Part shown: in pieces, positions 33,172 to 42,900 of the stretch
Layout of the letters: the number at the start of each line of letters is the position of its first letter
Position numbering within the stretch: the first letter of the stretch is position 1
Assembly: GCA_944320555.1 (NCBI GenBank)
Contig: CALUHX010000002.1
Coordinates: 37,220-101,219, forward strand
DNA: 64,000 nucleotides
Source of the DNA: an uncultured Butyricimonas sp.
Lineage (GTDB): Bacteria > Bacteroidota > Bacteroidia > Bacteroidales > Marinifilaceae
Direction of reading: 5' to 3'
Notes under the pieces: generated by a model
Database searches by the model: none
Seen by the model: only the letters and a program-made list of their open reading frames with translations
Told to the model about the DNA's origin: nothing
Made by a program: the position numbers and the translations under genes

Positions 33172-34110
33172 CTATTTAAGATTACGTGATTTTTTAGATA
33201 ACGCCGCGAATATCGTGTCCAGCGAGCTTTTCTCCAGTATCATCTCCTGCAAATGCCAAGAATGCTGACCGGAAAGCAGAACCACCTGGTCCGTCAACTC
33301 CTGCGCGTCAGAGAAATGAACCCGGTACTGGTTCGCTCCCAGGTCGTCAATCTCCTGCACGCCCGGAACTCGACGCAGCAACTCCAAGTCCGGCATCGTC
33401 CCGAACCGCAGAAGCAGCGTGCTCGGAACGATGTAGTTGTCAAACTCCTCCACGCTGCCCGTGAATATCAGCTTCCCCTGCTCGATCATGAAAATCTCGT
33501 CGCAAGTCGCCTGAACCTCCGAAAGAATGTGCGTGGAAAGAATCACCGTCCGCTCCTCCGCGATGTCCTTGATCAAACGACGGATCTCGATGATCTGGTT
33601 CGGATCCAACCCGTTCGTCGGCTCGTCGAATATCACCAGCTCCGGGTGGTGGATGATCGCCTGCGCTATCCCCACCCGTTGCTGGTAGCCCCCGGAAAGA
33701 TTCCGCAACAACCGCTTCCGGAAATGCGCTATCGAACAAATTTCCAACACCTCGTCTATCGCACGCTTGCGGTCACGCGTCTCCATGTCCCGCACGTCCG
33801 CAGCGTGGCGCAGATACTCCTCCACCGTCAGCTCCTCGTACAAGGGCGGCTTCTGCGGAAGGAAGCCGATATGCCGCTTCGCCGCTATCGGGTCCGTCTT
33901 CGTGTTCACCCCGTGGACAAACACGTCCCCTTCCGTCTGCCGCAAAACCCCGCAAATAATGTTCATCATCGTCGACTTCCCCGCTCCGTTCGACCCCAGC
34001 AGTCCGTATATTCCCCGCCGGGGTATATCCAAACTGATGTCCCTCACCGCCCATTGCACGCTGTAACGGTGCGACAAATGTTCTATCTTCAATATGCTGT
34101 CTGATGTCAT
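33172..34110 (-). CDS. ABC transporter ATP-binding protein, GldA-like, copy 2
   Basis: This encodes 312 residues. Walker A is at about 38-46 (GSNGAGKST), the signature LSGGYQQR at about 139 and Walker B LVIFDEPTNGLDP at about 158, with the switch His in STHILSE. It should energise the permease/GldG-like protein encoded nine bases downstream (30833-33163). A 440-bp stretch (33530-33969) is identical, base for base, to the paralogue at 36438-37370 (36793-37232), while both ends differ by many substitutions. This pattern suggests recent gene conversion or unequal retention after duplication. Confidence 0.94.
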   Translation of the reverse strand: MTSDSILKIEHLSHRYSVQWAVRDISLDIPRRGIYGLLGSNGAGKSTMMNIICGVLRQTEGDVFVHGVNTKTDPIAAKRHIGFLPQKPPLYEELTVEEYLRHAADVRDMETRDRKRAIDEVLEICSIAHFRKRLLRNLSGGYQQRVGIAQAIIHHPELVIFDEPTNGLDPNQIIEIRRLIKDIAEERTVILSTHILSEVQATCDEIFMIEQGKLIFTGSVEEFDNYIVPSTLLLRFGTMPDLELLRRVPGVQEIDDLGANQYRVHFSDAQELTDQVVLLSGQHSWHLQEMILEKSSLDTIFAALSKKSRNLK

Positions 34111-34124
34111 AATCTATCTTATTA

Positions 34125-36425
34125 TTAACTACTCCTTCTGCGCAACCAAATGAACACCCCTAATCCCAACGTGAATAGCGGCAAGAAATATAGGAACAGG
34201 AATTTCATCCAACTGTAGCTGGTTCCCGTCACGTGCAGCGTCTTGTCCGGAGCGATGCCGCGGTCCGTGTTGATAGGTGCCTCGCCATACGACAACCAGT
34301 TGGCAAGACTCAACGGCAGGAAGTCATTGTAGCTCCCGTTCGAGCGTCGTGTGGTAAAACTAAGTTCACCATTTGAGAGGCAGTCCGCATCCCCGATGAC
34401 GATAATGCGCTGCTCCTTCCCGTTCACCTGACGGGTCAACCCCAACGCCGTGGTAAACCGCTTGCTGATTTCCCCCGCCTGCGGATTGAATCGCACCGTG
34501 TCGTCCACGAAGTCGGTCGTCTCCAGTTCCGTCCACGCCCGGTAGGTCGTGTCGGTGGTTGCTATCGGGAAGAGTTGGAATCCCTTGTCCTCCACCACTT
34601 CCACGCCGCCCGCCACCGGCATACTCAATTTCCTGGACAAACGCCACAATGCATTCCGCGCTTCGGCGGTAGTGGTCGATGCCAATATCTGTGGTTCGAT
34701 GGTACGGCTCTCCACGACTTTAGGAGTAACCTCCACCCCTAATAGATTCCGCAACATGGGGTTGTAGACATCCCGGAAATCCGGCTCCACCAACAGGAGC
34801 AGGTTGCCGCCCCGGTCGATAAACTCCCGTAAATGCTTCTCCTCCTCGGGCGAGAACGCCTCCCGGGGATCGGGAATTGTCAGCACGGACACCTCCGCCG
34901 GAACCGGCTGCCCCAAAGAAATCCGGGTAATATCAAAACCTTGGTTCCACAAAGAAGTCTTCACCTTCTTATTGTTACCCACATAACTGTAGCCCAAAGG
35001 ATATTCGTCTGTTATCGAGCGTTCCCCGTGTCCTGTGACGAACGCCATGAGCGGCATATCCATCACGAAACGCTTGAGTGCCATGGTAATCTCCGCCTCC
35101 GTCGGAATTCGTTGCCCACCCCAATAATAGGCCCGCAACCATTGCTTCTGCCCGTTCTCCCGCTCCACCAACCAGATGGGCACATACCCCTCCTCGCTGA
35201 GATCCACCATGCGGTCGATGTCCTCCTTCGTGTTCAGGCGGGTGCTGTCCAATCCGTCCCTCTTGCAAATCTCCATGGCACGCTGGTGTGCGCTCTTCTG
35301 CTCATAACGCCCGGCGGCCTTCTCCTCGGCGATTTCCGCATAATAATAGACGATGTTCAATTTGATCTCCGGCTTGAAACGGGTGTATTTCTCAAAAAGT
35401 TCCCGTTGTTTCATTTCGAATTTCGGATATTGAAAATCGTCCCTATAATACGGAGCCAGAATATTTACGTAACAGGTCAGCGAGAGTCCCCCGTCCAGTT
35501 GGCTCACAATATCCTGGCTGACCGGCAGGATGGTGTTCCGCTTCGTGGCGGTGGCGTCATAATAGAACTTGCAAGCCGGACGGGAAGTGATTATCGCCGC
35601 CACGCATACCAAGGCGATGACCGCCACGTTCTTGAGTGCCGTCTTCCAGAAAGGAATCCCCTGCCGCACCGCCTTCAGGCGGATAATGGCGAAAGAGAGG
35701 AACATCGCCGACACGATGGGGAAATAAAGCAAATCCTCGCTGCAAATCATACCCTTGATGAAGGTTTCCGTCCGCCCCCTCATCGACAACCAATAAGTGA
35801 TATCCCTCACCCAGGCGTACTGCTGACCGTAGTCGCCGACAATGCTCAACAACCCCAGCACCATGATTGTAACAATTGCTGCGATAAGCTGGTAAGAAGT
35901 CAAACTCGAAATGAACAAGCCCACGGCAAGATAAGTACACGCCAACAAGAACGTACCCAACCAACCTGCGAGCACCCATTTTATCTCGAAATAGTCTATG
36001 GTACACCACCCGTAAATGATGTTGATAAGCGACGTACCCGTCAGGATAAAGGCGAATACCACCAACGCCGCGTATTTCCCGAGGATAATCTGGTAATTGC
36101 GCACCGGAGAGGAATACAACAACTTGATAGACCCGCTCGTCATTTCCCGCCCGATGATTCCCATGGTCAGGAAAGGAATGTAGAACGCCAACAGCCGCAT
36201 GATTTTCGGCAACAATCCTTGACTGTCAAACCCGTCACGGACAAAAGCGAAAGAAGAAGCGTAAAGAAACCCGCCATACTGCCGCACTGTCAGTAAAAAA
36301 TACTCGTAAGTATTACAAAAACTGATACCGGATTGTATGATATAGCACAATAACAATAACCAAGCGATAGGCGAATAGAACAACACTTCCAGTTCCTTCC
36401 TCGCTATTCTGAATATCATTCTCAT
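34125..36425 (-). CDS. ABC-2 permease fused to GldG-like domain, copy 1
   Basis: This encodes 766 residues with the same architecture as 30833-33163: six membrane helices in the N-terminal permease part (GREMTSGSIKLLYSSPVRNYQIILGKYAA), then a periplasmic GldG-like domain (LTCYVNILAPYY, AFVTGHGERSI, EEEKHLREFIDRGGNLLLLVEP) and one C-terminal helix. The two copies keep the motifs but differ widely elsewhere, whereas their ATPases remain nearly identical. That points to one kind of motor serving two different cargo or substrate-recognition parts. Co-transcribed with its ATPase (36438-37370) 13 bases upstream. Confidence 0.9.
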   Translation of the reverse strand: MRMIFRIARKELEVLFYSPIAWLLLLCYIIQSGISFCNTYEYFLLTVRQYGGFLYASSFAFVRDGFDSQGLLPKIMRLLAFYIPFLTMGIIGREMTSGSIKLLYSSPVRNYQIILGKYAALVVFAFILTGTSLINIIYGWCTIDYFEIKWVLAGWLGTFLLACTYLAVGLFISSLTSYQLIAAIVTIMVLGLLSIVGDYGQQYAWVRDITYWLSMRGRTETFIKGMICSEDLLYFPIVSAMFLSFAIIRLKAVRQGIPFWKTALKNVAVIALVCVAAIITSRPACKFYYDATATKRNTILPVSQDIVSQLDGGLSLTCYVNILAPYYRDDFQYPKFEMKQRELFEKYTRFKPEIKLNIVYYYAEIAEEKAAGRYEQKSAHQRAMEICKRDGLDSTRLNTKEDIDRMVDLSEEGYVPIWLVERENGQKQWLRAYYWGGQRIPTEAEITMALKRFVMDMPLMAFVTGHGERSITDEYPLGYSYVGNNKKVKTSLWNQGFDITRISLGQPVPAEVSVLTIPDPREAFSPEEEKHLREFIDRGGNLLLLVEPDFRDVYNPMLRNLLGVEVTPKVVESRTIEPQILASTTTAEARNALWRLSRKLSMPVAGGVEVVEDKGFQLFPIATTDTTYRAWTELETTDFVDDTVRFNPQAGEISKRFTTALGLTRQVNGKEQRIIVIGDADCLSNGELSFTTRRSNGSYNDFLPLSLANWLSYGEAPINTDRGIAPDKTLHVTGTSYSWMKFLFLYFLPLFTLGLGVFIWLRRRSS

Positions 36426-36437
36426 AGGATTCTGTGT

Positions 36438-37370
36438 TTAAGATTTACGTGATTTTTTTGATAACGCCGCAAATATCGTGTCGAGCGAACTCTTCTCCAA
36501 TATCATCTCTTGCAGATGCCAAGAATGCTGTCCGGAAAGAAGCACCATCTGGTCCGTCAACTCTCGCGCGTCCGAGAAATGCACACGGTACTGGTTGCCA
36601 CCCAAATCGTCGACCTCTCCAACGCAGGGAATCCGGCGAAGCAACTCGATGTCCGGCTGTGAACCGAATCGCAATAGCAGCGTGCTCGGCACGATGTAGT
36701 TGTCAAACTCCTCCACGCTGCCCGTGAATATCAGCTTCCCCTGCTCGATCATGAAAATCTCGTCACAAGTCGCCTGAACCTCCGACAAAATATGCGTGGA
36801 AAGAATCACCGTCCGCTCCTCCGCGATGTCCTTGATCAAACGACGGATCTCGATGATCTGGTTCGGATCCAACCCGTTCGTCGGCTCGTCGAATATCACC
36901 AGCTCCGGGTGGTGGATGATCGCCTGCGCTATCCCCACCCGTTGCTGGTAGCCCCCGGAAAGATTCCGCAACAACCGCTTCCGGAAATGCGCTATCGAAC
37001 AAATTTCCAACACCTCGTCTATCGCACGCTTGCGGTCACGCGTCTCCATGTCCCGCACGTCCGCAGCGTGGCGCAGATACTCCTCCACCGTCAGCTCCTC
37101 GTACAAGGGCGGCTTCTGCGGAAGGAAGCCGATATGCCGCTTCGCCGCTATCGGGTCCGTCTTCGTGTTCACCCCGTGGACAAACACGTCCCCTTCCGTC
37201 TGCCGCAAAACCCCGCAAATAATGTTCATCATTGTCGATTTTCCCGCTCCGTTCGAACCCAGCAGTCCGTATATTCCCCGCCGGGGTATCTCCAGACTGA
37301 TGTCCCTCACCGCCCATTGCACGCTGTAACGGTGCGACAAATGTTCTATCTTCAATATGCTGTCTGACAT
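36438..37370 (-). CDS. ABC transporter ATP-binding protein, GldA-like, copy 1
   Basis: This encodes about 310 residues from ATG 37370 (MSDSILKIEHLSHRY). A longer frame from 37451 crosses the upstream terminator and is rejected. Walker A GSNGAGKST, signature LSGGYQQR and Walker B VIFDEPTNGLD are present. It is nearly identical to the ATPase at 33172-34110, differing mainly in the C-terminal third (for example GSQPDIELLRRIPCVGEVDD against GTMPDLELLRRVPGVQEIDD). It is the first gene of the transporter run that follows the SusCD locus, starting just after a terminator hairpin. Confidence 0.94.
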   Translation of the reverse strand: MSDSILKIEHLSHRYSVQWAVRDISLEIPRRGIYGLLGSNGAGKSTMMNIICGVLRQTEGDVFVHGVNTKTDPIAAKRHIGFLPQKPPLYEELTVEEYLRHAADVRDMETRDRKRAIDEVLEICSIAHFRKRLLRNLSGGYQQRVGIAQAIIHHPELVIFDEPTNGLDPNQIIEIRRLIKDIAEERTVILSTHILSEVQATCDEIFMIEQGKLIFTGSVEEFDNYIVPSTLLLRFGSQPDIELLRRIPCVGEVDDLGGNQYRVHFSDARELTDQMVLLSGQHSWHLQEMILEKSSLDTIFAALSKKSRKS

Positions 37371-37400
37371 TATATCTCTTTTTTTGAAACGTGACTTACT

Positions 37401-37436
37401 AAAACCTTCCGGCGAATCGGCGAGATCCGCCGGAAG
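37401..37436 (-). terminator. Intrinsic terminator after the SusCD operon, locus 2
   Basis: A 9-bp GC-rich stem, CTTCCGGCG (37436-37428 on the minus strand) with CGCCGGAAG (37414-37406), is followed on the minus strand by GTTTTAG. It sits 28 bases past the stop of the Mx1-like gene and separates the SusCD unit from the ABC modules. Confidence 0.72.
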
Positions 37437-37464
37437 ATTCACTTGAAACAACCCAAATTATCAG

Positions 37465-38475
37465 TTACAATTCAGGATATTGCAACTTATCCGTGTCTAT
37501 TCCGTATTCCGTCTTCAACAGGTTAATCATAAACTCATACTTCTGCTTAATCCAATCGATGCCCGTCTTGCCATCGACCCTTCCGTCATCCTCATCATTA
37601 TATTGCCGACTGAACAACCCGATAACGGAAGGTTCCAAATCCTGATTTCCTACTGTGGCAGGCTCCGCATACAATAATTCCAAAGGAACTGTACACAATT
37701 TCAAGAATGCGAAGAAGTCATTCATTCGCGACTGGGTGATATTTCCATTCACCAATGTCGAAGTAGTCAAAAATCCTCTTTTGAAAAGCCCTTCCCCTCT
37801 CAAGGCTGCATAAGCGTATGAATGCCCCATAATCATAAAATCCTCGTCATACTCAAACACATCATTCTCCTGCAAGGTTGACATAAATGCCGTGTTCAGG
37901 TTTCTGGAGAAATAAAGTTTATCCATGTCTGTCATGGTATCGAAGTTTGAATTGGCCCAATTCACGGCGATACGGCTAAACGACCTATAGACATCTATTT
38001 GTACGGTGTCTCTAAGTGTGATAACTTCCCCGTCAACAATCTCAACTCCAGCCGTCACCACATTGCCCAAATACGAACACAGCAAAAATCGAAGCGGCAT
38101 ATAATTCAAATAATTTTCCGGATAAAGATTGAAACAGCAATTCTCACACATTTCCAACACCCGCCCCGCATAATCCTGATCGGCAGGCTCTCCCAACATA
38201 TATCCTGCCGCTTCAGACGTATAATAAAAATCTTCGTTTCCCATTAAATATTCCGTCCAACCAGTATTATTCCAATAAAGATCCTTTTTCTCGAACTCAT
38301 AAAGGATATAAAAACCGTACTTATTATAATAGTCCACGATTTTGTCGTCATAATCATGGTCGCCCTGCGGCAACTGATAAAACACCTCATTCTCTGTTCT
38401 CGGAACAATGTCGTCTTCCTCGTTACATCCCGCCAACAAGGCGACACCCAGCAATAAATATGCTATCCATTTCAT
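37465..38475 (-). CDS. SusCD-associated lipoprotein, Mx1-type metallopeptidase relative lacking HExxH
   Basis: This encodes about 336 residues from ATG 38475. The lipobox VALLAGC gives a lipoprotein. The layout recalls putative zinc-binding metallopeptidases (Peptidase_Mx1) that follow SusCD genes: an early YYNKYGFYILYEFEKKD segment, a middle block where the family has HExxH, and a C-terminal GIDWIKQKYEFMINLLKTEY helix followed by GIDTDKL. At the expected catalytic place I read YFSRNLNTAFMSTL, with no HExxH anywhere. If the assignment is right, it is an inactive binding form. It follows the SusD gene with a two-base gap. Confidence 0.6.
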   Translation of the reverse strand: MKWIAYLLLGVALLAGCNEEDDIVPRTENEVFYQLPQGDHDYDDKIVDYYNKYGFYILYEFEKKDLYWNNTGWTEYLMGNEDFYYTSEAAGYMLGEPADQDYAGRVLEMCENCCFNLYPENYLNYMPLRFLLCSYLGNVVTAGVEIVDGEVITLRDTVQIDVYRSFSRIAVNWANSNFDTMTDMDKLYFSRNLNTAFMSTLQENDVFEYDEDFMIMGHSYAYAALRGEGLFKRGFLTTSTLVNGNITQSRMNDFFAFLKLCTVPLELLYAEPATVGNQDLEPSVIGLFSRQYNDEDDGRVDGKTGIDWIKQKYEFMINLLKTEYGIDTDKLQYPEL

Positions 38476-38477
38476 AA

Positions 38478-39965
38478 TCAATATTCGTTTTGTCTTAAAT
38501 TACTATTTCTATCCAAAGCGGTCTGCGGTATGGGCAAGGCATAGCGGGGATCTTCTTCCTCCAATACGAAAGAAGTCCTCTCCGTCTCCACATAGAAAAA
38601 CTCATGCACGATCCGGGGCATCCCGTTGCGCCGTAAATCAAACCAGCGAAAATTTCCCTCCCAACAAAGCTCCCGTTGCCGTTCCCGCAAGCAAAAATCC
38701 AATAAATCCTGCGGCGAAGCGAAATCGTTCAATTGTTTCTCGACATATCCATCAAACCGGCTACGGCGCAGCGTGTTCAAATCGTCCAATCCCCGTTGGC
38801 CTGCAGAAGCATCCTCCGTCTCCACATATTTGCGGATATAGGCCTCTGCCCTGTTCAGATACACCTCGCCCGTCCGGATTCCGGCATTATCCGCCCCAGT
38901 ACTTTTCAATATACCGGCGACCCATTCAGGCTGACCTGTGGCATATCCTCTCTGAAAATATGTCTTTGAGTGACGAACATCTGCTCGAATATCCTTTTCC
39001 TGTACCGGATCAAGATCCTCTCCAAAAACATTCACAAGTTCATCTGAAGGCAGCCAAGTCGTTTGTTTATTCGTTACAAATATCTGGTTTGAGCCACTAT
39101 TAATCAACTCATAATGACACGCCCATAATATCTCATCAGGACTATAATACACGCTCCATACCTTACCATATCCTGTATTCTCGGCAAACGACAACAATTG
39201 AGGTTTCTCGTTCAAGACAGAATCAGCATATTGTATGACCTCATCCCACCTCTCCATATAAAGATACATCCGGGAAAGCAGTCCGTATGCAGCCAAACCG
39301 TTCATCCTGTACAAAGTCAGATTCTGTGGATACTGGCGCATCAGCCGTGCCCCTTCCAACAAATCCCGTTCGATTTGCTCATACACTCCGGCCACGGTGC
39401 CGCGGACAGGCTTGTCCTCAGTGACTCCCGACACCAACTTCAACGGTACTCCCATATTCTGGTTCGGATCACCGTAGGTGTAAGGCAGACTAAACCAGTT
39501 CACCAAATGGAGATAATAAAATCCCCGCAACGCCAAAGCCTCCCCCCGCAGATATTCCTTCCTCTCCTCGTCGCCCTGCATGTCATCCAAATAATCCAGC
39601 ACGATATTGCATCCCTTGATGCGTTCGTAAGGAAGGCTCCAAAATTCTTCATGAGCAGCCTCATCCTCGTCTCCCTCGTCAAACATGGTTACATCATAAC
39701 AAAACATCCTGCGCCATTCATGTTTCACTCTCAATTGGCTAGACAAACTTTCATCCTCTTGGTTACATTTAATCTCATCCGTCAGGAACGAGGTCGCATA
39801 ATTAAACATATACGACTCGTCTTCCGTAAGATATCCCTCTCCCTCTAAGATTTTCTCCATGTCGGAAACCGTCGAAGGGCGTATCTGATTCTGGCTCGTC
39901 TCTTCTAAAAAGTCATCGCATTCCCAAAGGGCTGCTGCGACAAGCATACACATCAATTTCTTCAT
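38478..39965 (-). CDS. SusD/RagB-type outer-membrane lipoprotein, locus 2
   Basis: This encodes 495 residues. The signal is short (MKKLMCMLVAAALWEC) with the lipid-accepting Cys before DDFLEETSQNQIRPS. The SusD signature is present as YLRGEALALRGFYYLHLVNWFSLPY (about 139-163), and C-terminal RQRELCWEGNFRWFDLRR is typical of the family. It should cap the SusC barrel encoded 17 bases upstream and recruit its ligand. The ligand cannot be inferred from sequence. Neighbours are an inactive peptidase relative, ABC/GldG modules and a thioredoxin-fold protein, not glycan-degrading enzymes. Confidence 0.93.
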   Translation of the reverse strand: MKKLMCMLVAAALWECDDFLEETSQNQIRPSTVSDMEKILEGEGYLTEDESYMFNYATSFLTDEIKCNQEDESLSSQLRVKHEWRRMFCYDVTMFDEGDEDEAAHEEFWSLPYERIKGCNIVLDYLDDMQGDEERKEYLRGEALALRGFYYLHLVNWFSLPYTYGDPNQNMGVPLKLVSGVTEDKPVRGTVAGVYEQIERDLLEGARLMRQYPQNLTLYRMNGLAAYGLLSRMYLYMERWDEVIQYADSVLNEKPQLLSFAENTGYGKVWSVYYSPDEILWACHYELINSGSNQIFVTNKQTTWLPSDELVNVFGEDLDPVQEKDIRADVRHSKTYFQRGYATGQPEWVAGILKSTGADNAGIRTGEVYLNRAEAYIRKYVETEDASAGQRGLDDLNTLRRSRFDGYVEKQLNDFASPQDLLDFCLRERQRELCWEGNFRWFDLRRNGMPRIVHEFFYVETERTSFVLEEEDPRYALPIPQTALDRNSNLRQNEY

Positions 39966-39982
39966 ATATTCTACTTTATGGA

Positions 39983-42900
39983 TTAAAAACTAATGTTCAA
40001 ACTAAAGGCGTAATTGTGACTCATCGGCTGGTTGCCAAGCGCCACTTCCGGATCCCGGCCCAAAAAATCCTTGCTCCGGATTTGGAAAGGATTCGTCATC
40101 GAGAACGAGCACGATAGATTTTGTAGAAAATTGGGCAACTTGGCGGGAGGAAGCGTGTAAGACAATTGCAACGAATTGCAGCGAATATACCAAGCATCCA
40201 CCACCCGCGTGTCGGAATTCGCATACAATTCATATGGCCGGAAAGTGGTGCCAAGCGTGACAGGCACCGATATCGGCTGTGCGCTCGTCGAGATGTTCGG
40301 CAGCGAGGGCACGTTGGTGATTTTTTCGTCTCCCGGTTTTCTCCATCGTTTCAACCATTCCGTGGACATATTGTATTCCTCTCCCGGTATGCTCGTGTAA
40401 TTGGCCGACATCGGAGCCAAAAAAGACTGGTTCCCGTAACTGAAATACAGTCCGCTGGTCAGGCTCAACGTCTTGTAACGAAGGGTGAACGACACTCCCG
40501 TCGTGAAGTCCGGCTCCATCTTCCCGACATAATTCATATACAACGTGGCATCGTCGGCAGCCGCCTCCAATTCCGTTCCGGACAAGTCGAATTGCGGTCC
40601 TCCGTTTTCAGGATTCAATCCGGTGAATCGGAATGCCCAAAAACTGGACACCGCGTACCCTTCTTTGTTCAAGTTGCCGGAAGCCGCTTCGCGCCAGCTC
40701 CCTTCCGGATCCAAAGTGGAATTGATTTCATTCTTCACCTTCCCGAAATTGAAACCCAAAGAAAGCAACCAATTCTTCGTCCGCAAGGGGGTAAAGCTGA
40801 TTGAAGCATCCCAACCGGAGTTCTTCATCTCTCCTCCATTGATCGCCCGAGAACGCACGCCATGCTCTAAAGGCACCTGTTGCTCCACCACCATGTCGGT
40901 CGTCTTCTTGTAATACCATTCGAACGAACCCAATATATGATTCTTGAAAAGACTGAATTCCGTTCCCACATTGATATTCTGCACCTTCTCCCATTTCAAG
41001 TGCGGAGCCGGCAATGTGGGCACCGTTAAAGAATAGCCTCCGTTCGAATTGGCCGTGATTGTGGCTATCAAATCAGGACTGACCGAAGCCACGTTTCCTT
41101 GAAATCCATACGTGAAACGGATATTCATGTCGCTCAGCAAATCCTGCCCCTCTAACCAATGCTCGGAACCGATGTTCCAACGAAAGCCCATGGCCCACAC
41201 CGGCAGGAAGCGCGTGCTCTTGTCCTGCCCGAACTGATTGGAAGCATCCGAACGCACACTGAGATTCACGGCGTAACGATTGTCATACATGTACGATAAC
41301 GCCGTATAGAAAGAAAGATTGTTCGATTTCGTGTCCGTGATGGTCGGTCGTGTCACCGCATAAATATTTTCCCTCACTTGGTCGTTGGCATCAATGATAT
41401 ATCCTGGGAGATCCACGAATATGTGGCCTTTGTCGGGCAAATAGCCGTAATTCGTCTGATTGTAACCGGTCGTCGACGAACTGCGGATTTCCTGTCCGAT
41501 CATAGCGGTGAAGGAATGCACCTCGTTGAATATCTTCGTGTACTCCAACTGGTTTCTCCAGCTCCAGTTTTCACTGCTGTTCCGCATTTCCGACAACTCG
41601 CCGCCCACCGGCAGACGAGATTCATTGTATTCCTCGCTCCCTTCCGCATATTCCTCGAAATCATACCCCCGGATATTCGCAATATAATTCGTCTGTTCCG
41701 TGTACCACGTTTCTCCATGCGTGGAAGTATAGCTGTAAGAGAAGGTCGTGTTAAAACCCAAATCGTTTGTGATTTTCCAACGCACTGCCATATTGGCATT
41801 AAGCGTGGATTGGGTGTTTTTGTTCCCGCTGTTATGCAGCTCGTTCAACACATTGAAAGCATACCCGTTCGTGGCCCGATAGAAAAACAAGTCGCCCTCA
41901 TCCGTATATGCCCGCAAAGCCCTGTTAGTGTTGGTGGCGTACCCGTAAGGATCCTCCCCGACAAAAGCGGAGGTCTTGCTCGTGCTTCCGTTCAATCCGA
42001 TATTGAACGTGACACACTTCCACATGGTGGTAGACAGATTCAGATTGCCCGTGTACTGCTCCTGTCCATTGCCTATTGCGGTGTTCTTCGTGTTGGTGTA
42101 GCCGAAAGAAGCGCGATAGGTGGCTTTGTCGCTCCCTCCCGAGATACTGAGATTATGACTGTGGCTCACTGCGTTACGAAACAACAAATCAAACCAGTCC
42201 GTGTTGTTCGTCTCCAATTCCCGTGCGCCCGCACTGAATTCCTCCAAAGAGATTTCTCCCCGCTCGAAAGCGAGGGCGAGTCCCAGATAGCCCATCCGCT
42301 GCTCCGTTCCCAACACCAGACCGTTCTCGTACGCCTCGCGGGAAACATCCACCCGCTGCTGCGAGTTCATCAACTCCATCCGGTTATAGTTCAATCGAGG
42401 AGTAAACGTCACGCTTCCGCCGTAATTCAACGAAAGCCGTCCCTTCTCCCCCTTCTTGGTCGTGATGACAATCACCCCGTTCGCCGCCTTCACCCCGTAA
42501 ATGGCGGTGGCCGAAGCGTCCTTCAGCACCGTGATGTCGTCAATGTCCTGCGGGTTCAACCACGAAATGGCGCCTCCCACGAAGTCCTTGATCATGTCCA
42601 TATTGTCCGGATTCAAGTTGGTCAGGTCGTTCGTCTCGAACGGAAGCGGGTCCTCCTGAATCACGCCGTCCACCACCCACACCGGCTCGGCGCTGCCCAA
42701 CAGGGTGGACGTGCCGCGCACTCTCACACGTTGGCGAGTTCCCGTCAAGCCGCTCGTGTTGATGACCATCATCCCCGGAATCTTGCCCTGCAACGCCTGC
42801 TCCAGGGTCTGCGTTCCGGTCAGCACCAGGTCCTCTGCGTCCACGTGGCTGGTCGAGCCCGCCATGGAGCGTTTCTTCACCGTCTGATAACCCGTCACCA

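Noticed and set aside
37371..37451. N-terminal extension of the GldA-like ATPase
   Set aside because: The 27 extra codons cross an intrinsic terminator, and the paralogue starts exactly at the MxSDSILK position.
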